From Prevotella multiformis DSM 16608 (GTDB lineage: Bacteria; Bacteroidota; Bacteroidia; Bacteroidales; Bacteroidaceae), in the NCBI RefSeq assembly GCF_000191065.1, contig NZ_GL872283.1, positions 1,066,659 to 1,130,658 of the forward strand: 64,000 bases of DNA. Reading direction: 5' to 3'. Every line of letters begins with the position of its first letter. Positions within the stretch are counted from its first letter, which is position 1. Below the pieces are notes generated by a model. That model had not been told where the DNA came from, did not search any database, and saw only the letters and a list, made by a program, of their open reading frames with translations. The position numbers were made by a program, and so were the translations under genes. Below are positions 17,068 to 26,696 of this stretch, piece by piece.

Positions 17068-18195
17068 TTACTTCTGCAGCTGACGCAGGCGGCGCCGCAG
17101 ATAAGCCTTGTAAATCATGTGCCACCAGCGCGAAACAGGACGGCCCCATATCGTCTCGGAGGGGAAGTCCATGGCAAAATGCAGGTTCCTGTATATCTCG
17201 ACGAAATACTGCGAATAGACTGACTTCCCCGCAAAAGAATAGCGTCTGTCATGAAAGCCGAAATTCCCTGCCTGCAGCATTTCGGATACCAGCATCCTGC
17301 CGATCCTCTCGTCTGGTTCCAGCAGCAGATACTGATCGGGAAGCCCCAGCGTCTCCTTCATCACATACATCACGGCCGCTGCGAACTTGTACATTCCTGT
17401 CTGCCGGAAGATGCGCAGCGTTCTCCGGCGTTCTTCCTCGCTGAAGCCGTGGAGAAGCAGATAGTAATAATCTATCATCTGACGAAGGCCGATGCCCTCA
17501 AAGAAGAAATGGTGCATGAGGTGTGACATCTGGAAAACCCGGTTGAACTCGTCGGTCAGGGTGTACATATACCCTGATCCGTCAGGCAGCTCCGTCAGCT
17601 TTTCAAACTGTGAAGCCTTACATTGGTTGAAAAAACGCCGCAACCTGTATTCATGCCATAGATTGCCCATGAAGGATGGGAAGAAATGTACTTCGACAGG
17701 GGTCTTGAAACACCCGACCTCAATATGATGATAGCCGATTTCCCCGTGTTTGTCCAGCTGTCTGGAAATGCGGATGACATCCAATGTCTCCGCATCTGTC
17801 CAAAGGTCAATGTCGCCCGATGTCCGCATATACGGATCGGGATACATCAGCGCATTTGTCTGTCCTTTCAGCACACAGCTATGCACACCATATTCCTTCA
17901 GCATCAAGGCCGTGAGCATAGAGGCATCCTTGTAGGCCTGCCGGTTAGCCCGTTCGATAAACGAACAGCTGCCATACCATTTTAGGATCTGCTGTCTGCC
18001 GGGACGGTGTTCGGACTTGGAAAGGCGCTTGATTCCATGGAAAAAGACACCCAGAATGGCTTGCTTGTAACCGAAGTCATAGAGGGCGTCCCAATCCATC
18101 TCGGCCAGCCCGGCCGGTTCCTGCGCTTCTTCCCGCAGACAGAAACGCAGGAAGTCGGCAAAAAGGGCGGACAATTTCATTTCTTTCTCATTCAT
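17068..18195 (-). CDS. Nucleotidyltransferase family protein (NTP_transf_5-like)
   Basis: 375 residues. The central motif LKGQTNALMYPDPYMR-TSGDIDLW contains the G-x-D-x-D signature (GDIDLW) of DNA polymerase beta-type nucleotidyltransferases. The C-terminus is basic and aromatic (WWHMIYKAYLRRRLRQLQK). Proteins of this type occur with PqqD-like and HprK-like proteins in HPr-rel-A-type and lasso-like clusters and near polysaccharide genes. Here it follows the CapD-like gene by 32 bp, suggesting one operon. The related kinase/PqqD genes are 10 kb away. The substrate is unknown. Confidence 0.82.
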   Translation of the reverse strand: MNEKEMKLSALFADFLRFCLREEAQEPAGLAEMDWDALYDFGYKQAILGVFFHGIKRLSKSEHRPGRQQILKWYGSCSFIERANRQAYKDASMLTALMLKEYGVHSCVLKGQTNALMYPDPYMRTSGDIDLWTDAETLDVIRISRQLDKHGEIGYHHIEVGCFKTPVEVHFFPSFMGNLWHEYRLRRFFNQCKASQFEKLTELPDGSGYMYTLTDEFNRVFQMSHLMHHFFFEGIGLRQMIDYYYLLLHGFSEEERRRTLRIFRQTGMYKFAAAVMYVMKETLGLPDQYLLLEPDERIGRMLVSEMLQAGNFGFHDRRYSFAGKSVYSQYFVEIYRNLHFAMDFPSETIWGRPVSRWWHMIYKAYLRRRLRQLQK

Positions 18196-18227
18196 TTGCG
18201 ACGATTCGTTTGCACCGCCTTCTCCCG

Positions 18228-20156
18228 TCAGGATACATCTTTCCTGTCAAGAACGGAGTACTTGCTGTTGTTGCTTACATATTCCGGCACGATTTCCTTC
18301 ATCTTGCCGACGATGGCCATGTCATTGTATGTATGGCTCAACGAGACAAGAGAGACGATCTGACTGTTTACCGCCTCGTAGTCATACTCGCATACCTTGG
18401 CGATACGGATTTTCTCATGGAAACTCGGAAGGGTGTCCTCCTTCGTGCTCAATACCTCTTCGTAGAGCTTCTCGCCAGGGCGCAGCCCGGTGTATTCCAC
18501 TTTGACGTCCTTGGCCCCGGAGAGCCTGATCATCCGTCGGGCAAGGTCGGCTATCCTGACCGGCTGGCCCATATCGAAAACGAATATCTCCCCGCCGATG
18601 CCATGAGTGCCCGCTTCAAGCACCAGCTTGCAGGCCTCCGGGATGAGCATGAAGAAACGGATAATATCGGGATCGGTGACCGTGACCGGCCCGCCGGCCT
18701 TAATCTGCTTTTCAAAAAGCGGTATCACGGATCCGTTGGAGCCCAGCACGTTTCCGAAGCGGGTCGTTACGAATTGTGTCACCGGCCTGCTGCCGGCCTG
18801 CCCGTTGATTTTCCTGTTCAGACTCTGGCAGTAGATCTCGCAGATGCGTTTGGAACAACCCATCACGTTGGTCGGGTTCACGGCCTTGTCGGTGGAAATC
18901 ATCACAAACTTCCTGACACCATACTTCACGCTGAGATCGGCGATGACTTTCGTTCCCCAGACATTGTTCTGTATGCTCTCCGAAGGATTGTCCTCCATCA
19001 TCGGGACGTGCTTGTAAGCGGCGGCATGGAATACATAGTCGGGGCGGTAGGTCTGGAAAATCTTTTCCATGCGCTCCTCGTTGGCGATGCTGGCAACGAT
19101 GGTGTGCGCCTTTATCTCCGGCCAGTCAAAGTGCATCATCAGCCGGATGTCATGCTGGGGGGTCTCCGCCTGGTCTATCAGGATCAGTTCGGAAGGTTCA
19201 TAGACAGCTATCTGGCGCACCATTTCGGAGCCGATGCTGCCGGCAGACCCCGTTATCATGATTTTCTTCCCACGCAGAAGACGGCCGATGGCGTCCATGT
19301 CCACATGGATCTGTTCACGGGGCAGAAGATCCTCTATGCTGATTTCCTTAAGCTGCACCTGGGAATAGTCGTCATCCTGCTTCCATTCCTTCTCTCCCGA
19401 ACTCATGAAAATCTGGATGCCAAGGCCGAGGAGCGTGTCCTGCAGCTTCTGGTCATTACGGAAGTACTCATTCTGCAAGGGCGAGACAAGGACTGCCTGG
19501 ATGTTCATATCCTTGATGTGTTCTGCAAGTTTGTCATCCGCTACATACACCTTCGTGCCCATGAGGATACGTCCCTTGATGGACGGATCATGAGAGATAA
19601 AACCTTTCAGCAGAAAACGGCAAGGCCGTTCGCTGCGGATGATTTTCGCCAGTCCTACACCGCCGTCCCTCACACCATAGATGAGTGTACGCATCCCCTT
19701 GTCCGTATTGAACAGGACATCGTAGAGCGACTTCGTCAGGATACGGAACGCCATCATGCCGATGGTCGCGACAAGATACATGGCGGCAATCTGCCGTCCT
19801 TCGAGCCGTACAAACTCCAGATTCCAATGATAGACCACGTAGTGCATGGCCTCTGCAATGCCCAGCGAGAGCAGCATTGCCAGTCCCACACGCTGCAGAT
19901 CGACGAAGGAAGAATAGCGGATGATGCCCGAATAGGTACGGAAAAGCTTGAATCCTATCAGGTTGAAGACCATATACATGAAGATGGTCTTGGTCAGCAG
20001 GGCGATGTTTCCCAAGGCTACCGCCCCGTGATAATACAGCCAGAAGACGAAGATGCCGGAAAGGTAACAGATAAGAATGTCCATGCCGAGCACCACCCAG
20101 TAAGGAAGGGCATTAACAGAAAGATACCAGTTGAAAAGCTTGTCGACTACCTTCAT
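18228..20156 (-). CDS. CapD/FlaA1-family membrane sugar 4,6-dehydratase
   Basis: 642 residues. Four N-terminal membrane helices (about 15-130) precede a cytoplasmic SDR domain with the NAD-binding motif TGSAGSIGSEM and the active-site block STDKAVNPTNVMGCSKR, the Met/Lys form used by WbpM/PglF/CapD enzymes. These convert UDP-GlcNAc to a 4-keto-6-deoxy sugar for capsule, O-antigen or glycan synthesis. It faces the polysaccharide operon convergently and precedes the nucleotidyltransferase. A TAAATTTG box lies upstream. Confidence 0.93.
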   Translation of the reverse strand: MKVVDKLFNWYLSVNALPYWVVLGMDILICYLSGIFVFWLYYHGAVALGNIALLTKTIFMYMVFNLIGFKLFRTYSGIIRYSSFVDLQRVGLAMLLSLGIAEAMHYVVYHWNLEFVRLEGRQIAAMYLVATIGMMAFRILTKSLYDVLFNTDKGMRTLIYGVRDGGVGLAKIIRSERPCRFLLKGFISHDPSIKGRILMGTKVYVADDKLAEHIKDMNIQAVLVSPLQNEYFRNDQKLQDTLLGLGIQIFMSSGEKEWKQDDDYSQVQLKEISIEDLLPREQIHVDMDAIGRLLRGKKIMITGSAGSIGSEMVRQIAVYEPSELILIDQAETPQHDIRLMMHFDWPEIKAHTIVASIANEERMEKIFQTYRPDYVFHAAAYKHVPMMEDNPSESIQNNVWGTKVIADLSVKYGVRKFVMISTDKAVNPTNVMGCSKRICEIYCQSLNRKINGQAGSRPVTQFVTTRFGNVLGSNGSVIPLFEKQIKAGGPVTVTDPDIIRFFMLIPEACKLVLEAGTHGIGGEIFVFDMGQPVRIADLARRMIRLSGAKDVKVEYTGLRPGEKLYEEVLSTKEDTLPSFHEKIRIAKVCEYDYEAVNSQIVSLVSLSHTYNDMAIVGKMKEIVPEYVSNNSKYSVLDRKDVS

Positions 20157-20241
20157 ATCCCATTCATAAATTAAGCCATAACCCTCTCTGAATGCAGAAA
20201 GAAGGCCTGCAAATCCATTTTATTAGTTTTAATTTAGGCTG

Positions 20242-20249
20242 CAAATTTA
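20242..20249 (-). promoter_or_regulatory. -7 box of capD-like operon
   Basis: TAAATTTG on minus, 86 nt upstream of the dehydratase start; the surrounding 60 bp is very AT-rich. No clean -33 TTTG. Confidence 0.55.
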
Positions 20250-20322
20250 AGCAAAAAAACTTAAACGTCCTAATTTAAGTCGCAGAGAATTGACCCCTCT
20301 GCAACGGATTCGCGCTTTTCCA

Positions 20323-21711
20323 TCACCGCACATCCATCTGGATATGATAAAGTCCTGCGTAGAGACCGGACTGATGGGTGAAGGTGAGGATGACCTCACG
20401 TTCGCCGTATGCAGTCGGGCTGCCTTTCCGTTCAAGGATGAAATTCCCGTCCAAGGTACGATAGTCTCCTCCACCGAGCACAGCATAACCGCACTCTACA
20501 GCCTGCCGGGCAAAGGAACCCATCTCGGCTTCCGACCATGTAAAGAGGTTAATGCGGTTAATGGAAAGGCTGTCTCCCATGGAGGAACCGAAAAAGCCCG
20601 CCTGCCGCGGTCTGTCACCCGTCACCCTGTCTTTTCCTGTCTGTGCATCATAAGGCAGATGGTGATGGAGGATTATTTCCTTCTGTGCGCCGTAGCCGTT
20701 GACGGTCTGGGTGTCCTCCAACCGGAGGCGTCTGCCTAAACCTGTCAATTCGTCTATCCGTTTCAAGCTTTCTTCTTCCCGGCTCAAAAGGCCATATAGA
20801 TAGGAGAAAGGGAAAAAGGACTGGCCGTCTTCTGATGCGATGACCGTCTTTTCGTCTCTCGCAGAGGCAGAGTCGGCCGGCAGACGGTCTGGATACTTCA
20901 CGTCCGCCACAAGCTCTTGCTCTTTTGTCATGTCCTTTGAGGGTCTTCCATCACGGGCTTTCGAAGGAGTCTTGCCGGCGGTATGGGATCCTTGGAAATC
21001 CGCATCTCTACGCACATCTTCCTGTCTTACATCTGAAGTCACGTGCTTCTCCGGACGGTCTTCGCTTTCTCCGGACTCCGGTATGCCGGATTCCCGGGTC
21101 CTGGAGATGGTCTTCGACTGTGCCATGATCAGCGCCTCATCGTGCCGGAAACGCTCACAGAAAGCATCCTCGTTGGTCTGTCGGTCTATGTAGTGGTCTT
21201 TTCCGCCCTGTATCTCTCTGACCTTAGCCCCGTTCCGCCAGACGGTTGTATATTCCAGATGTCCGTTTTCATCATAAGTATAGCATGGGCCGTCGAGGAC
21301 ACCGTTCCGGTAACTCAACTTCATTCCAATATTTCCACTTGGGAAAAAAGACAGCGCTCTGCCGTCCGCCTTGCCATTTCTGTACTGCATGACGGACTCT
21401 ACCCTGCCTGACTTGTGGAATGTCCGGCATACCCCGGTCAGTACGGTCCTGCGGTCATTCTGTCTGTCAAGACTTGTATAATGCTTCTCGGCCTGCAGCT
21501 GTCCGGTGATGAAATAGTCGTAAAACATCTTCTGCCCCTTTTCATCCACAGCAAGAACACGATAATAGGAGGCCTTGTCAGCACTGGGAACAGGCTGCCA
21601 CCGGCTGTTATAGAACAAAGCTCCATGAGGAATGTAGCTGCGTGAAACCTTCTGGGCTGAGGCCAGTTGGAACACGGCGCATACCCACATAACAATGTGC
21701 AAACGTCTCAT
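20323..21711 (-). CDS. Secreted MORN/YwqK-repeat protein
   Basis: 462 residues with a signal peptide (VMWVCAVFQLASA). Residues about 85-165 contain degenerate repeats of about 23 residues of the form ...SGxxxxxxxYRNGKxDG..., as in YwqK/MORN-type proteins. The middle (about 190-290) is polar and low in hydrophobics, with many Asp, Arg and Ser, and is probably disordered. The C-terminal 170 residues look folded. MORN-like secreted proteins are common in Bacteroidota, but their ligand is unknown. It is a stand-alone gene, divergent from ptb. Confidence 0.7.
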   Translation of the reverse strand: MRRLHIVMWVCAVFQLASAQKVSRSYIPHGALFYNSRWQPVPSADKASYYRVLAVDEKGQKMFYDYFITGQLQAEKHYTSLDRQNDRRTVLTGVCRTFHKSGRVESVMQYRNGKADGRALSFFPSGNIGMKLSYRNGVLDGPCYTYDENGHLEYTTVWRNGAKVREIQGGKDHYIDRQTNEDAFCERFRHDEALIMAQSKTISRTRESGIPESGESEDRPEKHVTSDVRQEDVRRDADFQGSHTAGKTPSKARDGRPSKDMTKEQELVADVKYPDRLPADSASARDEKTVIASEDGQSFFPFSYLYGLLSREEESLKRIDELTGLGRRLRLEDTQTVNGYGAQKEIILHHHLPYDAQTGKDRVTGDRPRQAGFFGSSMGDSLSINRINLFTWSEAEMGSFARQAVECGYAVLGGGDYRTLDGNFILERKGSPTAYGEREVILTFTHQSGLYAGLYHIQMDVR

Positions 21712-21732
21712 ATAAAATCTTTAATACGACCG

Positions 21733-21740
21733 CAAATATA
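21733..21740 (-). promoter_or_regulatory. -7 box of MORN-repeat gene
   Basis: TATATTTG on minus, 22 nt before the start codon at 21711. Confidence 0.55.
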
Positions 21741-21793
21741 CATCAATGAAGCTGAAAAAAAGAATTTTCCTGTGTTTTTTCACCAGAGAACGA

Positions 21794-21822
21794 TTGTATT
21801 TCAAAACAAAGTAGTATCTTTG
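21794..21822 (+). promoter_or_regulatory. ptb promoter
   Basis: TTG (21794-21796), 18 nt, TATCTTTG (21815-21822). It lies 36 nt before the ptb start codon and rules out in-frame codons further upstream. Confidence 0.7.
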
Positions 21823-21858
21823 TCACGTCATCAGACTATAACTGAAAATCGATTAACT

Positions 21859-22770
21859 ATGCCAGAACAAAAAAAGACGATCAAAGACTTTAGCCAGCTC
21901 ATCGCTCTTCTCAAGGAGAAGAACGTCTGCAAGCGCACCGCCGTGGCGTGGCCGGAGGATGCTCATACGCAGGAAGCTGTCACCAGGGCAGCGCAGGAAG
22001 GGTTTATAAGCCCTATACTGGTCTGTTCCGAAGAAACCGCAGAAGGCTATGCCGGCAGGCATGGCTTTCAGTCGGTCATCGCCCGGACACCTGAAGAGGC
22101 GGCACAGAAAGCAGTCGGACTGGTAAGGGAGAAACAGGCAGATGTCCTCATGAAAGGGTTCTTGAACACGGATGTGCTGTTGCGTGCCATTCTTGACAAG
22201 GAGGTCGGAATCCTGCCGAAAGACACGGTGTTGACCCATATCACCGTCGCCAAACTGCCCGAATACCACAAGCTGCTGTTCTTTACCGATGCGGCGGTCA
22301 TCCCCGCCCCGACGGACAAACAGCGACGGGAACAGGTCAGATACGTTGTCGATTTCTGCCATGCCTTCCAGATTGATTGCCCGAGAGTCTCCCTTATCCA
22401 CTGTTCTGAAAAGGTAGACGAACGCCATTTTCCTTATACCGCATCCTATGCGACACTCCGAGAGGAAGGGGAGAACGGAGCTTTCGGTTCCTGCCTGATA
22501 GACGGTCCTTTGGACCTGAAGACCTCCTGTTCGCCTGAGGCCATGAGCGTCAAACGGATCGATTCCCCCATAGGAGGCGATGCTGATGCCTTGATTTTCC
22601 CCGATATTGAAGCCGGAAATCTGTTCTACAAGGCCGTCACTCTCTTCTGCCGTGCAGAGACAGCTGCCGTCCTTCAGGGTACAATGGCGCCCGTTGTACT
22701 TCCCAGCCGAGGCGACACTGTCGAATCCAAATTATACAGCCTCGCGCTGGCAAGCCTGATTTCCAGGTAG
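21859..22770 (+). CDS. ptb: Phosphate butyryl/acyltransferase
   Basis: 303 residues, the usual Ptb length. It belongs to the phosphate acyltransferase fold: DVLMKGFLNTDVLLRAILDKE, LTHITV and the C-terminal GGDADALIFPDIEAGN motif. It exchanges CoA for phosphate on butyryl-CoA or branched acyl-CoA, giving the acyl phosphate used by the next gene, buk. The open frame continues 64 codons upstream, but the promoter at 21815 and the ATG MPEQKKT give the start. Butyrate versus isobutyrate/isovalerate cannot be told from sequence. Confidence 0.93.
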   Translation: MPEQKKTIKDFSQLIALLKEKNVCKRTAVAWPEDAHTQEAVTRAAQEGFISPILVCSEETAEGYAGRHGFQSVIARTPEEAAQKAVGLVREKQADVLMKGFLNTDVLLRAILDKEVGILPKDTVLTHITVAKLPEYHKLLFFTDAAVIPAPTDKQRREQVRYVVDFCHAFQIDCPRVSLIHCSEKVDERHFPYTASYATLREEGENGAFGSCLIDGPLDLKTSCSPEAMSVKRIDSPIGGDADALIFPDIEAGNLFYKAVTLFCRAETAAVLQGTMAPVVLPSRGDTVESKLYSLALASLISR

Positions 22771-22805
22771 CATATCCCCTCTACATTAAGGTGCAACAAG
22801 ACATT

Positions 22806-23870
22806 ATGCCATACAAGATATTAGCAATCAACCCCGGCTCGACTTCCACAAAGATTTCCCTTGCTGACGACGACCAGCCGGTGTTCGTGGCGGACATCAC
22901 CCACTCCCAGGAAGAGCTGAGCAAATTCAAACGCATCTCCGACCAGTTCCACTTCCGCAAGCAGGTTGTCATAGAGGAGCTGAAGAAACGCAATATTCCC
23001 CTTGACTTCGATGCCGTCATCGGTCGAGGCGGACTTGCCAAACCCGTTCCCAGCGGTGTCTTCTCCATTACTGAAAAGATGATCCTCGACCAGCAGCAGG
23101 CTATCCACCAGCACGTATGCGACCTCGGCTGCATGATTGCCGACGAGATAGCCCGTGAGATTCCGGGGTGCAGGAGCTTCGTAGCCGACCCCGGTGTCGT
23201 AGACGAGATGGAGCCCGAGGCACGTATCTCAGGCTCTCCGCTGATGCCCCGTATGTGTATCTGGCACGCTCTGAACCAGAAAGCGATAGGCAGACGATTT
23301 GCCAAAGACATGGGGACAACCTATGAGAAGCTAAACCTCATTATATGCCATCTGGGCGGAGGAATCTCCATTGCGGCCCATGACCACGGCAGGGCCGTCG
23401 ATGCCAACAACGCCCTGGATGGAGAAGGACCGTTCTCTCCCGAACGGGCCGGGTCGTTACCCGCAGCCGACCTGATCCGTCTCTGTTTCAGCGGGAAATA
23501 CACCGAAGACCAGCTGCTGAAGAAAGTAAGCGGACAGGCTGGACTCATCGCACACCTCGGAACCAACGACCTCAAGGAGATAATGAACTGGATAAAAGCA
23601 GGTGACAAGCATGCCGAACTCATTGTTTCAGCCATGATATGGCACATCGCAAAGAATATTGCAGCAGAAGGTGCCGTACTGTACGGGAAAATCGATGCCA
23701 TTCTTCTGACAGGCGGCATGGCGAAATGTGACTATATCATCGAAAGGCTCAGGCGGCGGCTCAGCTATCTTGCCCCGATCCACGTCTATCCCGGGCAGGA
23801 CGAGATGCTGGCACTGACCGAGAATGCACTGGCTGTCCTGTGCGGAGAGAGAACGGCACGGGAATATTGA
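22806..23870 (+). CDS. buk: Butyrate kinase
   Basis: 354 residues, the usual Buk length. ASKHA motifs: INPGSTSTKIS at the N-terminus (phosphate 1), LIICHLGGGISIAAH in the centre (phosphate 2), and LLTGGMAK (adenosine). It transfers acyl-phosphate phosphate to ADP, making ATP and butyrate or a related acid. I prefer the ATG at 22806 (MPYKILAI) over the GTG at 22791. It lies 35 bp after ptb. Confidence 0.95.
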   Translation: MPYKILAINPGSTSTKISLADDDQPVFVADITHSQEELSKFKRISDQFHFRKQVVIEELKKRNIPLDFDAVIGRGGLAKPVPSGVFSITEKMILDQQQAIHQHVCDLGCMIADEIAREIPGCRSFVADPGVVDEMEPEARISGSPLMPRMCIWHALNQKAIGRRFAKDMGTTYEKLNLIICHLGGGISIAAHDHGRAVDANNALDGEGPFSPERAGSLPAADLIRLCFSGKYTEDQLLKKVSGQAGLIAHLGTNDLKEIMNWIKAGDKHAELIVSAMIWHIAKNIAAEGAVLYGKIDAILLTGGMAKCDYIIERLRRRLSYLAPIHVYPGQDEMLALTENALAVLCGERTAREY

Positions 23871-23954
23871 CGAAAGTCACCGTCACGATCAGGAATCCTA
23901 AACAATTCAACTATCATTTTATAATTTAAAACTTATAATTTAAAACCAAATCTT

Positions 23955-25094
23955 ATGAAGGTACATGAATACCAGGCAAAGAAATTCTTTGCAAGTTATG
24001 GACTTCCGGTGGACCGCAACATCATCTGTCGCACCCCCGATGAAGCTGTAGCTGCCTACAAGCAGTTAGGTGTTGAGAAAGCCGTGGTCAAGGCACAGGT
24101 TCACACGGGCGGACGAGGCAAGGCCGGTGGTGTGAAACTTGGCAGCAGCGAAGCCGAGATCCGCCAGCATGCTGAGGCGATTCTGGGCATGAACATCAAG
24201 GGGTTTATCGTCGACAGGGTGCTCGTGAGCGAGGCCGTCGACATCGCATCAGAGTACTACATGAGTATCCTTGTAGACCGTAAATCGAAGTGTCCGATGT
24301 TGATGCTGAGCCGTGCCGGCGGTATGGACATCGAGCAGGTTGCCAAGGAGACACCGGAAAAGATCGAGAAGATCGTCATCGATCCCGTTGTCGGCATGAA
24401 CGACTACCTCGCCAGAGAGGCTGCCTTCAAGCTCTTCGACAACATGGCGCAGGTGAAGCAGGCTGTTCCCGTCTTTAAGAACATCTATAAGCTGTTCACA
24501 GAGAAAGACGCCTCGCTGGCAGAAATCAATCCTCTGGTCCTGCTGAAGGATGGGACACTGAAAGCAATCGATGCCAAGATGACCTTCGACGACAATGCCC
24601 TCTTCCGCCACCCGGATGTGGCCGAACTCTTCGAGCCGACCGAAGAAGAACGCAAGGAGCGTGAAGCCAAGGACAAAGGGTTCAGCTATGTGAACCTCGG
24701 AGGAAGCATCGGCTGCATGGTAAACGGTGCCGGTCTTGCCATGGCTACCATGGACATGATCAAACTGTATGGCGGCGAACCTGCCAACTTCCTCGACATC
24801 GGCGGCAGTTCCAATCCCGAGAAGATCGTCGAGGCGATGAAGCTTCTCTTGAGCGACAAACATGTAAAGGTCGTATTGATCAATATCTTCGGTGGCATCA
24901 CACGATGTGATGATGTGGCCAACGGACTTCTGGAGGCTTTCAAGGTAATCGAGACCGACATACCTATCGTCATCCGTCTGACAGGAACCAATGAAGCCGA
25001 AGGAAGAGCCATCCTCGAAGGCACTCATTTTACCGTCGGCACAAGCATGGCCGACGCAGGACACAAGGCTGTAGAACTGAGCAAAAAACTTTAA
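23955..25094 (+). CDS. sucC: Succinyl-CoA ligase, beta subunit
   Basis: 379 residues. An ATP-grasp domain opens MKVHEYQAKKFFASYGLPV, with VKAQVHTGGRGKAGGVK for nucleotide binding and NIFGGITRCDDVANG in the C-terminal CoA-ligase domain. It forms the catalytic dimer with SucD, linking succinyl-CoA and succinate to ADP phosphorylation. In a fumarate-reducing anaerobe this feeds succinate/propionate metabolism. It follows buk by 84 bp of AT-rich sequence and precedes sucD by 12 bp. Confidence 0.97.
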   Translation: MKVHEYQAKKFFASYGLPVDRNIICRTPDEAVAAYKQLGVEKAVVKAQVHTGGRGKAGGVKLGSSEAEIRQHAEAILGMNIKGFIVDRVLVSEAVDIASEYYMSILVDRKSKCPMLMLSRAGGMDIEQVAKETPEKIEKIVIDPVVGMNDYLAREAAFKLFDNMAQVKQAVPVFKNIYKLFTEKDASLAEINPLVLLKDGTLKAIDAKMTFDDNALFRHPDVAELFEPTEEERKEREAKDKGFSYVNLGGSIGCMVNGAGLAMATMDMIKLYGGEPANFLDIGGSSNPEKIVEAMKLLLSDKHVKVVLINIFGGITRCDDVANGLLEAFKVIETDIPIVIRLTGTNEAEGRAILEGTHFTVGTSMADAGHKAVELSKKL

Positions 25095-25106
25095 AACACA
25101 AGAACT

Positions 25107-25979
25107 ATGAGTATTCTGATCAACAAAAATACAAAACTAATCGTACAGGGTATTACAGGACGTGACGGCAGTTTCCACGCTTCCAAGATGAAAGAGTATG
25201 GCACCAACGTGGTGGGCGGCACTTCGCCGGGCAAGGCCGGACAGGAAGTGAGCGGCATTCCGGTGTTCAATACCGTCAAGGATGCGGTTGCGGCAACCGG
25301 TGCCAACACCTCCATCATCTTCGTTCCAGCCCCCTTTGCAAAGGATGCCATGCTCGAAGCGATTGACGGCGGCATCAAGCTCGTCATCTGCATTACCGAG
25401 GGTGTGCCGACCCTCGATGCCGTCGCCGCACAGCGTTATGCACGCATCAAGGGCGTAAGCGTCATCGGCCCGAACTGTCCGGGACTGATTTCTCCGGACG
25501 AGAGCATGGCCGGCATCATGCCGACCAACATCTTCAAGAAAGGCCATACAGGTGTCATCAGCCGCAGTGGTACGCTTACCTACGAAGTGGTCTACAACCT
25601 TACTCAGGCCGGCCTGGGACAGTCAACGGCCGTAGGCGTAGGAGGCGACCCCGTAGTGGGTCTCTACTTTGAGGAGCTGCTCCGTATGTTCCAGGATGAT
25701 CCGGAGACCGACAGCATCGCACTCATCGGTGAAATCGGCGGCGATGCCGAAGAGCGTGCAGCTAAATTCATCAAGGAGCACGTGACGAAGCCGGTGGCCG
25801 TGTTCATCTCCGGGCAGCAGGCACCTCCAGGAAAGCAGATGGGACACGCCGGTGCCATCATCTCAAGCGGATCAGGCTCTGCAAGCGAGAAGATTGCCGC
25901 CTTCGAGGCCGTCGGTGTACCTGTGGCACGTGAGACAAGAGAAATCCCGGAGCTGTTGAAAAAGCAGCTGAACAGATGA
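25107..25979 (+). CDS. sucD: Succinyl-CoA ligase, alpha subunit
   Basis: 290 residues. The N-terminal CoA-binding Rossmann domain (KLIVQGITGRDGSFHA) is followed by the ligase domain, whose phosphohistidine is His247 in GKQMGHAGAI. It pairs with SucC immediately upstream. A strong terminator follows 60 bp later, ending the ptb-buk-sucCD run. Confidence 0.97.
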   Translation: MSILINKNTKLIVQGITGRDGSFHASKMKEYGTNVVGGTSPGKAGQEVSGIPVFNTVKDAVAATGANTSIIFVPAPFAKDAMLEAIDGGIKLVICITEGVPTLDAVAAQRYARIKGVSVIGPNCPGLISPDESMAGIMPTNIFKKGHTGVISRSGTLTYEVVYNLTQAGLGQSTAVGVGGDPVVGLYFEELLRMFQDDPETDSIALIGEIGGDAEERAAKFIKEHVTKPVAVFISGQQAPPGKQMGHAGAIISSGSGSASEKIAAFEAVGVPVARETREIPELLKKQLNR

Positions 25980-26037
25980 CCGTACCGTGTCTCGCCGTCT
26001 CTGACAGGACGGCGGGATGCGAATATGCCCATAGCTG

Positions 26038-26085
26038 AATCCCACCGCAGCAGCATAACAGGCTGGCCGCGGTGGGATTTTTTTT
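26038..26085 (+). terminator. Terminator after sucD
   Basis: AATCCCACCGC pairs with GCGGTGGGATT around a 20-nt loop and is followed by eight T. Confidence 0.9.
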
Positions 26086-26696
26086 GTGGATTTTCCGCTA
26101 TCCACAGTCATGTTCCGTCACGTCAGCTTGTCAGCCGACAGGTAGGGACTTTTTCACAGGCTTTCAATCAGGGAAACCGGCAGAGGCAGAAAACTGCCAG
26201 ACGAAAACATTAAACAACATACCGAGGCCGCAGAAAAGCTCTCTTACACGAGGCTTCCGGAAAGTGTAACCTGTTGATAATCGAATATGCAGTGTTGTGA
26301 TAAACAGGGCTTTACAGCGGTCTCATACAGACGATAATCATTTAAAAAAGTTCTTTCACCCGTCAACCGAGTTTAAAAACAAGACGAGAACCCATCAGCC
26401 CAGAACAGGAAGATACAGGGTATACAACACGCATCTGCATGGGAACAGGATTCCCAACCGATTGGGAACATCATTCCCAAATACCGGGAACAGGATTCCC
26501 AGCCGTCGGGAACAGGACTCCCGGCAGCCCCATCCCGACAGTTTTCAAAACGGAATCCGCAAAGCGTTGACGGATTCCATCGCACCGGTATGTCCGTGGC
26601 TTTTTCAGCACATCCCGGCAGCCTGTATTCTACAACGCCGGAGTCCTGCGGAAAGCTTCTTGTCCATGGAAGGCCGCAGGCATCACAAACCGGTAT
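26086..26696. other. Convergent intergenic region with array R3
   Basis: Between sucD (+) and the acetyltransferase (-). It holds palindrome array R3 (26440-26523) but no credible gene; short frames on both strands are broken by the repeats and lack family features. Confidence 0.7.
26440..26523. repeat. Array R3: four 22-bp-spaced palindromes
   Basis: GGGAA-N5-TTCCC units start at 26441, 26464, 26486 and 26508, spaced 23/22/22 bp; the last right half is CTCCC. Inner bases CAGGA, CATCA, CAGGA and CAGGA. Same design as R1 and R2. Confidence 0.9.

Noticed and set aside
17068-18195. Aminoglycoside nucleotidyltransferase (resistance gene)
   Set aside because: Only the GDID motif is shared; length, context and the rest of the sequence fit the polysaccharide/peptide-linked family better.
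18210-20174. Long plus-strand frame (654 codons) opposite the CapD-like gene
   Set aside because: Exact antisense of a well-matched dehydratase; no family motifs. It is a by-product of codon bias.
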